Below are positions 1 to 7,456 of a DNA stretch of 31,561 bases, piece after piece. The notes below the pieces were generated by a model. It did no database searches and had not been told where the DNA came from. It was given only the letters and a program-made list of their open reading frames with translations. Position 1 is the first letter of the stretch, and every line of letters starts with the position of its first letter. Source of the DNA: Fomitopsis serialis (Eukaryota > Basidiomycota > Agaricomycetes > Polyporales > Fomitopsidaceae); NCBI RefSeq assembly GCF_022376445.1, contig NW_025955396.1, forward strand, positions 1-31,561, written 5' to 3'. The translations under genes and the position numbers were made by a program.

Positions 1-95
1 CGGTGGGTGTGATGTTCGGTCGGAGAACGGCCGGTGTGAGGACTCGTAGCGAGGGGCGTGCGACGTGTCTCGAGTCTCGTTAGTGCCCCGTACAT
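1..95 (-). CDS. 5' end of an ORF running off the left edge; possible retroelement ORF2
   Basis: An ATG at 93-95 (minus strand) opens a frame that stays open for 31 codons to the window edge. It starts 33 nt after the stop of the gag/ORF1-like frame at 129-1141. The visible residues are basic and Thr/Arg/His-rich, with no domain. In two-ORF non-LTR elements the endonuclease-reverse transcriptase ORF follows ORF1 closely, so the position suggests ORF2. That is inference from layout only: no endonuclease or RT motif is inside the window. It could equally be a chance open frame. Confidence 0.25.
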   Translation of the reverse strand, partial: MYGALTRLETRRTPLATSPHTGRSPTEHHTH

Positions 96-128
96 CTGTG
101 GCGTAGCAGGTGCGCTGTAGACAACTTC

Positions 129-1141
129 TTATGTTGTCAGCGTGCAGTGCGTGGGTCTGTGCGACGAGCCCGTACCTTGCTCGCCTCGTACGCTAGGATG
201 TTGGTACGGCGTCTCTTGGGATTCTCGGTGTGAGTTGGAGGGTCCTGCCTCCGCGTCGCCGTCCGTTGGGCTCCAGAAGACGTCGCGACGGAGCGACGCG
301 CTCGCCCATCCGGACGCCTTTGGGTCGTTCCATGGCGCGTCTTTGGTCATGTACGGAGGAGGGAAAAGATCCTCGGTCAGGAAGCGTGGGTCGATGCCGA
401 ATCTAGCATATGCTTCGCTCGTGGTGGGCTCGCGTTCAGGGTCGGGCTCCAGGTACATGTCGAAGTCCATCGCGGCCGTCTGCGCGAACGAGGGGCCGGG
501 CGAGTTCTGGACTCGGGCGGGCGGGGACGGCGTACGCTCGGGGAGGTTATCATCGGTGACGCGACGGCGCTTTCGCGACTCACTGACGTGTCTCTGATAC
601 TCGTCTGTCTCCCAGACGGGGCCTTTGGCTACTCCTGGTGGGTGTCCACTTCCGATTGGGATCATAGGCTTCGCCCGTGCTTTGCCTTTGTTCACCTTTT
701 TCTTCCTTTTCTTGTCTTGCACGGGGGCTCGCCTTGAGCTTCCGGTGATTCGACTCGGGCCGGCTGCGGAGAGGCAGGCTGTTGAGGCTGGGTCGGCGTC
801 GACGTCGATGGGGCGGTGATGGCGGCAGTTGTTTCGGCAGGTTGGGCTGTCGATAGGACGTCATTGGCCGGGACCGGTTGTGCTGGGACCGTCGGTGCTG
901 GGGTCTCAGCTATAGACGGGCCTAAGGTGGGTCCGCGCACTACCATCGCGGCGTAGGACGGGCTACCCGGCCTTCCAGGGCGGGTGCTGTTTTCGCCCGA
1001 GGGACCGGGGGAGGTGTCGCGCGTCGCGTTCGTCCGGCTTGTCCCTGGGGGCGGGGATGGCGTGCCTCGTGGAGGGGCCGGGGGGGCAGGCGTCCCAGGG
1101 GAGCGCCTGTTTTGTTGTGCGGTTTTGTTTCTCTGAGCCAT
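129..1141 (-). pseudogene. gag/ORF1-like Pro/Ser/Thr-rich protein, broken by one frameshift
   Basis: The likely start is the ATG at 1139-1141, in good context (ACCAATGG). The first part is Pro/Ser/Thr/Ala-rich, then a run of basic residues. The frame hits a stop (TGA) at about 692. The next minus-strand frame takes over at the same basic tract (QDKKRKKKVNKGKARAKP) and runs about 195 more residues to the stop at 129, with PERTPSPPARVQNSPGP and an acidic DFDMYLEPDPEREP patch. Both halves have one compositional style, so I read them as one protein of about 345 aa with a 1-nt indel at the five-C run near 723-728. No zinc knuckle or RRM is visible. The style and the closely following ORF suggest ORF1 of a non-LTR retroelement; this is inference. 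The frame also stays open upstream to 1705, but that extension reads like unselected sequence. Confidence 0.45.
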
Positions 1142-1814
1142 TGGTGCAGGCAGGCAGTGTAGAGAGGAAAGCTGCGGTTGCGGAAAGCGAGGGTAGCCGT
1201 GTTCCCGGGGGAGGAGGCTGACTCTGCCCAGGTAGAGTCGCGTGGAGTTTATGGTGCAGGGCACCGTGAGTTGTCGTTCGATGTTGTAAAACCAGCGGTT
1301 GGACGGTCGTGTCAAGGGGGCGGCGTTCGTACGACCGGTGTGTCTACTACCAAAGGGAGACGTCGTCGGTGCGTCTTGACCTCGACTACGGTTTCTATTT
1401 CTCGACTTGACGGGAATTGTGACAGTCGTCGAGCTCGCATCGTTCCAGCGCTTCGCCAAAACGACCATCTGGCTGCCTGCGCGGGGTTTCTCGGTTCGTG
1501 GTGTCCGTTGTCGGTGGACCGGCTGTTCTGCAGGGAGATCCTGGAGGTTGGGGCGGGCTGGGATTGGTGCTTGCTCTGACACGGGTAGGGATCGATGCCG
1601 AGCGCCCGTCTCGGGATCGCGGACGTTGTGTGCGCTTGTGCCTTGTTTGGCAGGGCTGTGGCGTATGTGGCGTATGTCACGGGCGGCGATAGGCCGGGCT
1701 TTCATTTGGCCTTAGGCATGTCTCGAGGCCTCACTGCCCGGTGTGTGTTCGAATTATATTCTGGAAATGCAGTCAGGCGTCGTGGCGTGCATCTCTTTTC
1801 TCGGTGTGGTGTCT
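1142..1814. other. spacer between two minus-strand retroelement-like ORFs
   Basis: Frames are open on both strands here because the DNA is GC-rich, but none has convincing protein character. On the minus strand the frame of the downstream ORF extends up to 1705 without a stop, yet its residues look like random translation. I see no promoter, RNA gene or repeat. Confidence 0.3.
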
Positions 1815-2048
1815 CTAGGTACATTCTGGGCCTGGTGGGGCATAATAGTCTCTCGGTATACTCGTTCGTCGTCTCTTTAGCGCCCTCGCTGGTCCTTCCA
1901 TTCCGTCCCTTCGTCCGGCTGTGGCGATTTGGGTCGTGATCCCAGCCGGCGTCTTCCGCTGTTTCGGATCAGCGAGATCCTCTTCTCGAGAGTCTCCGTG
2001 TCTACATCCCACAGTTCGAATTCGTACGGGTTGTCCGTCGCTTGAGCC

Positions 2049-2053
2049 TAATG
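2049..2053. repeat. left target-site duplication TAATG of the foldback element
   Basis: TAATG lies just outside the left end of the inverted repeat and recurs at 5713-5717. Collapsing the two copies to one restores the interrupted minus-strand ORF in frame. Confidence 0.7.
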
Positions 2054-2125
2054 AGTGGGAAATCACGTTTCAAACGGTCCACCCGGAGTGCATTTGGCCC
2101 GTTTCGAACGGTGGACCCGGGCTCG

Positions 2126-2695
2126 GCCGGAGCACTCCGGGTCTACCGTTTGGAGCGGCCGCCGCCAGCAACGAACCGGCCGGAGGAAGGGTGGTGGTTT
2201 GGAATGGTCCGGCCGGAGTGTTGGGTAACGTTCCGGCCGGAGCTCTGGTGAACGTACCGGCCGGAGGCCTCGAGAAATATGGGTTTCCTACGGTGCGGCC
2301 GGACTGTTATCCAACGTTCCGGCCGGACCCCTGGTCAACGGTCCGGCCAGAGGCCTCGAAAAATTTACGTTTCCTACGGTCCGGCCGGACATATACCCAA
2401 TGTTCCGCCAGACCTTTGATCAGTGTCCCGGCCGGAGGCCTCAAAAATTTGGGCTCTCAACAGTCCGGCCGGGCTCATCACTAACGGTCCGGCCGGAGCA
2501 CTCAGCAATGATTCAGCCTGGCCAGGGGTTGGTTTCGGACGTCTGGCCGGCCCCCAGGTGAAACGGTCCGGCCGGGCAAAATCCCAACTTCCAATGTGAA
2601 CAGGCCGGCCGGAAGCCTTGCAAAATCTGGGCTGTAAATGGTCCGGCCGGGCTAGTTTCTAACCATCCAGCCAGACCCCAGATGAACCGACCGGC
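2126..2695 (+). repeat. short-period array built on the palindrome CCGGCCGG (left arm)
   Basis: About 18-20 degenerate units of roughly 25-35 bp each carry ACGGTCCGGCCGGA or a variant. Many are followed by a phrase such as GGCCTCGAAAAATTT. Each core is self-complementary, so small hairpins can form inside the large one. The unit order is similar to that of the right-arm array but not the same. Confidence 0.8.
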
Positions 2696-2755
2696 CAGGC
2701 TTCTCCCAGCCAGACCCCTGATACACTAGTAATATAACAACAAGAATTGTTAGTT

Positions 2756-3125
2756 GTAACAACCAAGCTCAATATTTAACCACCAAGCCCAGAGATGAGC
2801 CACCAAGCTCGGTATCAAACCACCGAGCTCAATAGTGAGCCACTGAGCACAGTATTGAACCACCGAGGTTAAACAGCTAGGCTCGGTGGCCGAGAAAAAT
2901 TGGCCGGGCTCGGCGCCGAGGATAAATGGCCGAGGCTCGGGCCGAGGTTTCGAGCGCCGAGCTCGGTGAAAACCGCCGAGGTCAGTATCAAAGCATTGAG
3001 CTCAGTGTTAAGGGGCCCAGTTAAAGGGCCGAGCTGAGTGTTCAATGACCGAGTTTGTTGTTGAAGCACTGAGCTCGGAAATGGCCGAGGTTAAACCACC
3101 GAGCTCGGTGAAAAACGGCCGGGCC
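2756..3125 (+). repeat. short-period array built on CACCGAGCTCGGTG (left arm)
   Basis: Degenerate units of about 25-35 bp carry ACCACCGAGCTCGGT, GGCCGAG or close variants. The core GAGCTC is palindromic. The array has no similarity to the CCGGCCGG array beside it, and its mirror copy lies at about 4500-4880. Confidence 0.8.
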
Positions 3126-3562
3126 GTCAGATTGCCATATAAGGAAATTTGGTATCATCTGGTAGCCCTTCATTCACAGAGTACAGTATATGTTCCCTAG
3201 TGTACAGAGATGCCTAGTTAGGTCAGAGAATACAAAATAAAAAATGCTCACAGGCTTCTCTGAGAACATACTATTCAACTCCTGAGGCCAGTTTTCTTTT
3301 CCCACAATGTTTGACCATCTAGAATGTGCTATTTCAATGCACAGCCTACATCCCCAACAGGAATAGTCTTATTCTTTGAAGCTGAATGCAGGACAGGAGA
3401 TAAGGGGTATACATGTTGGATAATGATGTTCACTCCCTGCAGCCAACATTCTTTCCAAATAGTGTTTGACTATCTAGAATGATTCATTTACTCACAATGA
3501 GTGAGTCCTCCAAAGGAATAGTCTTATTCACACAAGCTGAATGCAGTACAGAGTTAAGGGAA

Positions 3563-4045
3563 TCTGGTCTCATATGAGTATCACTCAATTTGAACAATGC
3601 TGATCATCACTTCTGTATCCATGCATGATATAGCTGAAGAGTCTATACATTGGACAGATGTGTCGCATTTTGCTCTGGCTGGCCTAGGACAGTGCACCGG
3701 CCGGACCGTTTGCTACGAGCAATGGCCGGCCGGACCATTGGCAATGAGCATTGTCCGGCCGGACCATTACCAATGGAGAGATGTTTATGTGGCCAGTGCA
3801 ATGCGCATGGGTGCACATCACAGTTTGATACAGACAATCATTCAAAGCAGGCCCCATCATGACACAATAATGCATGTTCCCCTTAGCTCCATGCTCAGTT
3901 CAGCTAGGAAGAATAAGACTATTCCTCTTGAGGACTTTGCTGTTCATGTTGGATTAAGCCATTCTAGTTTGTCAAACATTGTGGGCAAAGCATATTGGCT
4001 TTACAAAGTAAACATAGTTCACATGTATCCCACTCCACCCTTGAC
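3563..4045. other. loop of the foldback element
   Basis: This unpaired centre holds a small cluster of three CCGGCCGG units with GGACCATT phrases (about 3697-3770), the same motif as in the outer arms. It also holds one extra copy, from 3911, of the 167-bp unit found in the right arm. A 151-codon frame is open at 3597-4052, but it crosses the repeats and has no recognisable protein character, so I do not call it a gene. Confidence 0.6.
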
Positions 4046-4400
4046 ACCTTAACTCTGTACTGCATTCAGCTTGTGTGAATAAGACTGTTCCTTTGGAGCA
4101 CTTACTCCATGTGAGTAAATGAACCACTCTAGATGGTGAAACCCTATTTGGAAAGAATATTGGCTGCAGGAACCAACATTCAAGTCAGACATGCATATCC
4201 CATACCTATATGCCCCTTATCTCTTGTCCTGCATTCAGCTTCAAAGAATAAGACTATTCCTGTTGGGGATGTAGTCTGTGCATTGAAATAGCACATTCTA
4301 GATAGTCAAACATTGTGGGAAAAGAAAACTGGCCTCAGGAGTTGAATAGTATGTTCTCAGAGAAGCCTGTGAGCATTTTTTATTTTGTATTCTCTGACCT
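3911..4400 (+). repeat. tandem array of about 167-bp units, three copies
   Basis: The phrase GAATAAGACTATTCCT or a variant starts at 3911, 4077 and 4246, spacings of 166 and 169 bp. Each copy is followed by a similar order of phrases, including CATTCTAG and CAAACATTGTGGG or a variant. The inverted left arm has two matching units (phrase near 3360 and 3515). The right side therefore has one more unit than the left, and it lies in the loop. Confidence 0.65.
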
Positions 4401-4499
4401 AACTAGGCATCTCTGTACACTAGGGAACATATACTGTACTCTGTGAATGAAGGGCTACCAGATGATACCAAATTTCCTTATATGGCAATCTGACGGCCC

Positions 4500-4880
4500 G
4501 GCCGTTTTTCACCGAGCTCGGTGGTTTAACCTCGGCCATTTCCGAGCTCAGTGCTTCAACAACAAACTCGGTCATTGAACACTCAGCTCGGCCCTTTAAC
4601 TGGGCCCCTTAACACTGAGCTCAATGCTTTGATACTGACCTCGGCGGTTTTCACCGAGCTCGGCGCTCGAAACCTCGGCCCGAGCCTCGGCCATTTATCC
4701 TCGGCGCCGAGCCCGGCCAATTTTTCTCGGCCACCGAGCCTAGCTGTTTAACCTCGGTGGTTCAATACTGTGCTCAGTGGCTCACTACTGAGCTCGGTGG
4801 TTTGATACCGAGCTTGGTGGCTCATCTCTGGGCTCGGTGGTTCAACTCTGAGCTCGGTGGGTGGTTAAATATTGAGCTTG
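4500..4880 (-). repeat. short-period array built on CACCGAGCTCGGTG (right arm)
   Basis: Mirror copy of the array at 2756-3125. The part at 4551-4751 appears base-for-base identical to the complement of 2869-3069; the outer part (beyond about 4790) differs slightly, for example by an extra GGGTGGTT unit near 4860. Confidence 0.75.
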
Positions 4881-4982
4881 GTTGATACAACCTTGGTCAT
4901 TTTCCAGCTGAGCTTGGGGGTTAACAATTCTTGTTGTTATATCACCGGCAGATCAATTCTGAGGGGTCTGGCTGGTTTTGGA

Positions 4983-5645
4983 GAAGCCCGGCCGGTCTGT
5001 TCATCTGGGGTCCGGCTGGCTGGATGATTACAAACTAGCCCGGCCGGATTGTTTACAGCCCAGATTCCGCAAGGCTTCCGGCCGGATTTTTGGAAGGTGG
5101 AATTTTGCCCGGCCGGACTGTTTCATCTGGGGTCTGGCCGGAAGGTTAGAAACCAACCCCTGGTCCCGGCCGGAACATTGAGAATCCAAATCTTTGGAGG
5201 CCTCCAGCCGGATCATTGCTGAGTGCGCCGGCCGGACCATTGCTGAGTGCTCCGGCCAGACCATTGCTGAGTGCTCCGGCTGGACCGTTGAGAGCCCAAA
5301 TTTTCGAGGCCTCCGGCTGGGACACTGATCAAAGGTCCGGCCGAAACGTTGGGTATGTGTCCAGCCGGACCGTAGGAAGCCTAAATCTTTCGAGGCCTCC
5401 GGCCGGACCGTTGACCAGAGCTCCGGCCGGGACGTTGGATAACAGTCCGGCCGGACCGTAGGAAACCCATATTTCTCAAGGCCTCCGGCCGGTACGTTCA
5501 CCAGGTACGTTCACCAGAGCTCCGGCCGGAACGTTACCCAACACTCCGGCCGGACCATTCCAAACCACCACCCTCCCTCCGGCCGGTTCGTTGCTGGCGG
5601 CGGCCGCTCCAAACGGTAGACCCGGAGTGCTCCGGCCGAGCCCGG
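4983..5645 (-). repeat. short-period array built on CCGGCCGG (right arm)
   Basis: Mirror copy of the array at 2126-2695, about 90 bp longer because of extra units near 5211-5285 and a 13-bp duplication at 5494-5519. Individual cores are often mutated (CCGGCTGG, CCGGCCAG), more often in the GACCATTGCTGAGTG block. Confidence 0.75.
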
Positions 5646-5712
5646 GTACACCGTTAGAAACGGGCCAAATGCACTCCGGGTGGACCGTTCGAAACGGTCA
5701 AGTTCCACTCAG

Positions 5713-5717
5713 TAATG
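5713..5717. repeat. right target-site duplication TAATG of the foldback element
   Basis: Second copy of the pentamer at 2049-2053, directly outside the right arm. On the minus strand it reads CATTA and lies across the codons ACA TTA of the interrupted ORF. Confidence 0.7.
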
Positions 5718-6297
5718 TGGTCGCTTCGGAGAAGGCGGGGTTGTTTAGAAAGAAGGAGTGGGGCGGTGGAAGGTCTGCGAGGGTGGCGTAGTGTGTAGTG
5801 TGTGTATAGCTCTCGAGTGTCCCCAATGTGGCCCAAGGAATAGGGACACGGAGGTTGCACGGCGGGGAGGCGCCAGCTACAGTGAACGTGATCCAATGTC
5901 GGCGGAGGTCGGACGCCGAAGATAGGCGTCCCGTGCCGGATTGACCCGATTCATTCTGTATGGAAATGAGGGTGCCTCGTCCGAGTTGTTGCGTCGGGTG
6001 CTGGTCGACTATCCAGGTGTATCCCCTCCCTCCCCAGACTGGCCGCTGTTGGACACGGACGCGGACGACCTCGGCGGCGTCGTTATCATTGGTTATGTGT
6101 AGGGAGGGGAGGGGGATAGGATTACGGGTGGGTTTGAGCCCTGCGCCAGTGTATGGCCGTGAGCGGTTCGTATTGGTGGATTTTTGTTTTTTGGATGGAG
6201 GCTGAGGTCGGTCGCAGGGCATATTGGCGGGTTGTATGGGTCGGGGGTGTGTTCGCTCGCATGGTTCATGTCTGAAGCTTTTAAGCTGAGTTTTCAT

Positions 6298-7456
6298 TCA
6301 GCGTTAACGTTCAGCGTCAACGTTTGTTTGGTTTCCATTTGCCAGGGATCCGAGACTTACGCTTTATTCTTAAGGTTACGTCTCTTTTAGCGCCTTGGGC
6401 GTAATGTCATGCAAGAAGAGGAAGCATATTGTCCATGTAGTTGGTTGAGGTGCCTATGTTTTGGGATTTGGTGGCGAGTTCTGTCCTGGATTGGGACGTG
6501 GCGTCTGTATCTCTCATGTTCTCGTCGCTTCTTTATGTCACATGGTTATGGGAGGGAGTTGGGTCGGTTCAATTCTCTCGTGGGCCGGCTATCACGTGTT
6601 AGGCTCGGGGAGCTCAGGGCTTTGTCGCGTGGTGCGGGTCATTTATCTGTATAGTTTTAAACGGGTGGCTGGAACTCTAAAGTTTTTTATACCCCGGTGG
6701 GGGGCCCTTTGCGCTGTAGGCGCTCGGGGGATCGGGCGCAGTGAGGAGGAAGCGACAGAGAGTGTGTGGGTGGAAGCCGGGTCAATAGGATATGCTTATG
6801 AACTAGAGGAGGGGGTGTTCCCTGCTCCGACGCCCTGCTGGGACGTCCAGTCAAAGTCTGGACTGTTGCGGCCGTGATGGGCCTAAGGATTGGGGGCAGG
6901 TTATGCCTCTCGTCCTTTTGTGCATGTTGGTTTCACCTCGAAGAGGTTACTTATCCCCCGGACCACGAAAAGGTCTGCACAGGACTCGTCTAGGAGACGT
7001 AGCCCTCCCGGGGGTTCGACATCGATATCAAACATGTACAGACGTGATGCCGTAACATATTTGAGTGGAGTTCCGAGTCCGCTAAGTTAAAGATAGATGG
7101 AGAACGTGTCGTATCTCGATGTCGTGATCATTTTACTTATACCGTGCTCGCGAAACAGATGTGATGACTACCTACGGCTGAATCAGGACCGAGATGCACT
7201 CGAGCTGGGCGCCTTGCCGGGCTCAGCGCGAGCTTGGGCGCAAACATGTTCAACACCCTTGAAGCTTATGTCCTGAACCAAGGCTCCCAAAGTGATCGGT
7301 TTTTATGAACCCCCGCCGATATGTCCGCACTCAAGAGTTCCATAATTTAGCTCCCATGATCTGTACACATTCATCTGTGCAATACTGTGACAATTTCTGT
7401 GACAATTCCTTCCCGACAACTAAGCCAAGCATCGTAGTTTGCGATGGTCCGCCCGG
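6298..7456. other. region without a supported gene
   Basis: Open frames occur on the plus strand (for example 6461-6877), but they are Gly/Trp/Arg-rich translations of GC-rich DNA with no domain. Apart from the TATA-like site I see no repeat or RNA gene. The segment next to 7456 is the 3' flank of the aldo/keto reductase gene. Confidence 0.4.
6683..6693 (-). promoter_or_regulatory. possible TATA box for the interrupted minus-strand ORF
   Basis: The minus strand reads GGTATAAAAAACT here, about 390-460 bp upstream of the two candidate ATGs of the 272-aa ORF (6297 and 6222). The distance is long for a fungal core promoter, so there would have to be a long leader or an upstream intron. Confidence 0.3.

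Larger units (their letters stand above)
2054..3562 (+). repeat. left arm of the giant inverted repeat
   Basis: This arm pairs with 4046-5712 in reverse complement. The stretch 2869-3069 appears identical to the complement of 4551-4751 (201 bp), and 3120-3400 differs from its partner by only a few bases. The outer CCGGCCGG array (about 2126-2695) has changed unit number and sequence relative to its partner, and the innermost part (about 3400-3562) is also imperfect. Confidence 0.85.
2054..5712. mobile_element. foldback (giant inverted-repeat) transposable element, 3.66 kb
   Basis: The two halves are reverse complements: left arm about 2054-3562, right arm about 4046-5712, loop about 480 bp. 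The tips are AGTGGGAAATCACGTTTC on the left and, reverse-complemented, CTGAGTGGAACTTGACCG on the right, similar but not identical. Going inward, each arm has a short unique tip, an array built on CCGGCCGG, an array built on CACCGAGCTCGGTG, a unique AT-richer segment, and units of about 167 bp. No transposase-like ORF is present; the open frames are repeat artefacts. Flanks carry TAATG on both sides. Long inverted arms with internal short repeats and little coding content match the general description of foldback elements. The superfamily is not assigned: 5-bp duplications occur in several groups. Confidence 0.8.
4046..5712 (-). repeat. right arm of the giant inverted repeat
   Basis: Reverse complement of the left arm. 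It contains the mirrored GAGCTC array (about 4500-4880) and the mirrored CCGGCCGG array (about 4983-5645). The latter has extra near-identical units around 5211-5285 (GACCATTGCTGAGTGC repeated) and a small duplication at 5494-5519 (GGTACGTTCACCA twice) not matched on the left. Confidence 0.85.
1815..6297 (-). pseudogene. unknown 272-aa ORF interrupted by a 3.66-kb foldback element
   Basis: The 5' part runs from 6297 (or the inner ATG at 6222, MPCDRPQPPSKKQK) to 5713; the 3' part runs from 2048 to the TAG at 1815. The 5' part is 195 codons and the 3' part is 77 codons plus stop. Both are whole numbers of codons and join in one frame (EATTL then GSSDGQ) once the element and one TAATG copy (2049-5712) are removed. 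As the locus stands, reading from the 5' side meets a stop at 5698-5700 inside the element. The protein starts basic (PPSKKQK), has a middle with RVRVQQRPVWGGRGYTWIVD and ends basic (ALKRRRTSIPRDYY). I do not recognise the family. A TATA-like site at 6683-6693 lies upstream. It may be an extra ORF of the retroelement to its left or an independent gene. Confidence 0.55.

Noticed and set aside
692..728. Programmed -1 frameshifting in the ORF1-like protein.
   Set aside because: The in-frame heptamer around the C run does not fit X XXY YYZ; a plain indel is simpler.
2040..2060. An 8-bp hAT-type duplication for the foldback element based on TGAGTGG...CCACTCA ends.
   Set aside because: With those ends the adjoining octamers do not match; only TAATG is repeated and only it repairs the ORF.
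2126..2695. CRISPR-like regular repeats.
   Set aside because: Units are contiguous and degenerate without unique spacers, the motif is palindromic, and the organism is eukaryotic.
3597..4052. A 151-codon plus-strand frame in the loop of the foldback element as a possible transposase remnant.
   Set aside because: It crosses the CCGGCCGG motifs and a 167-bp repeat unit and shows no catalytic motif.
2042..5708. Open frames of 65-187 codons inside the foldback arms (for example 1921-2484 plus, 5028-5501 minus, and the identical 66-codon frames at 2869-3069 and 4551-4751).
   Set aside because: They are translations of short tandem repeats, appear in mirrored pairs, and have no protein domain.
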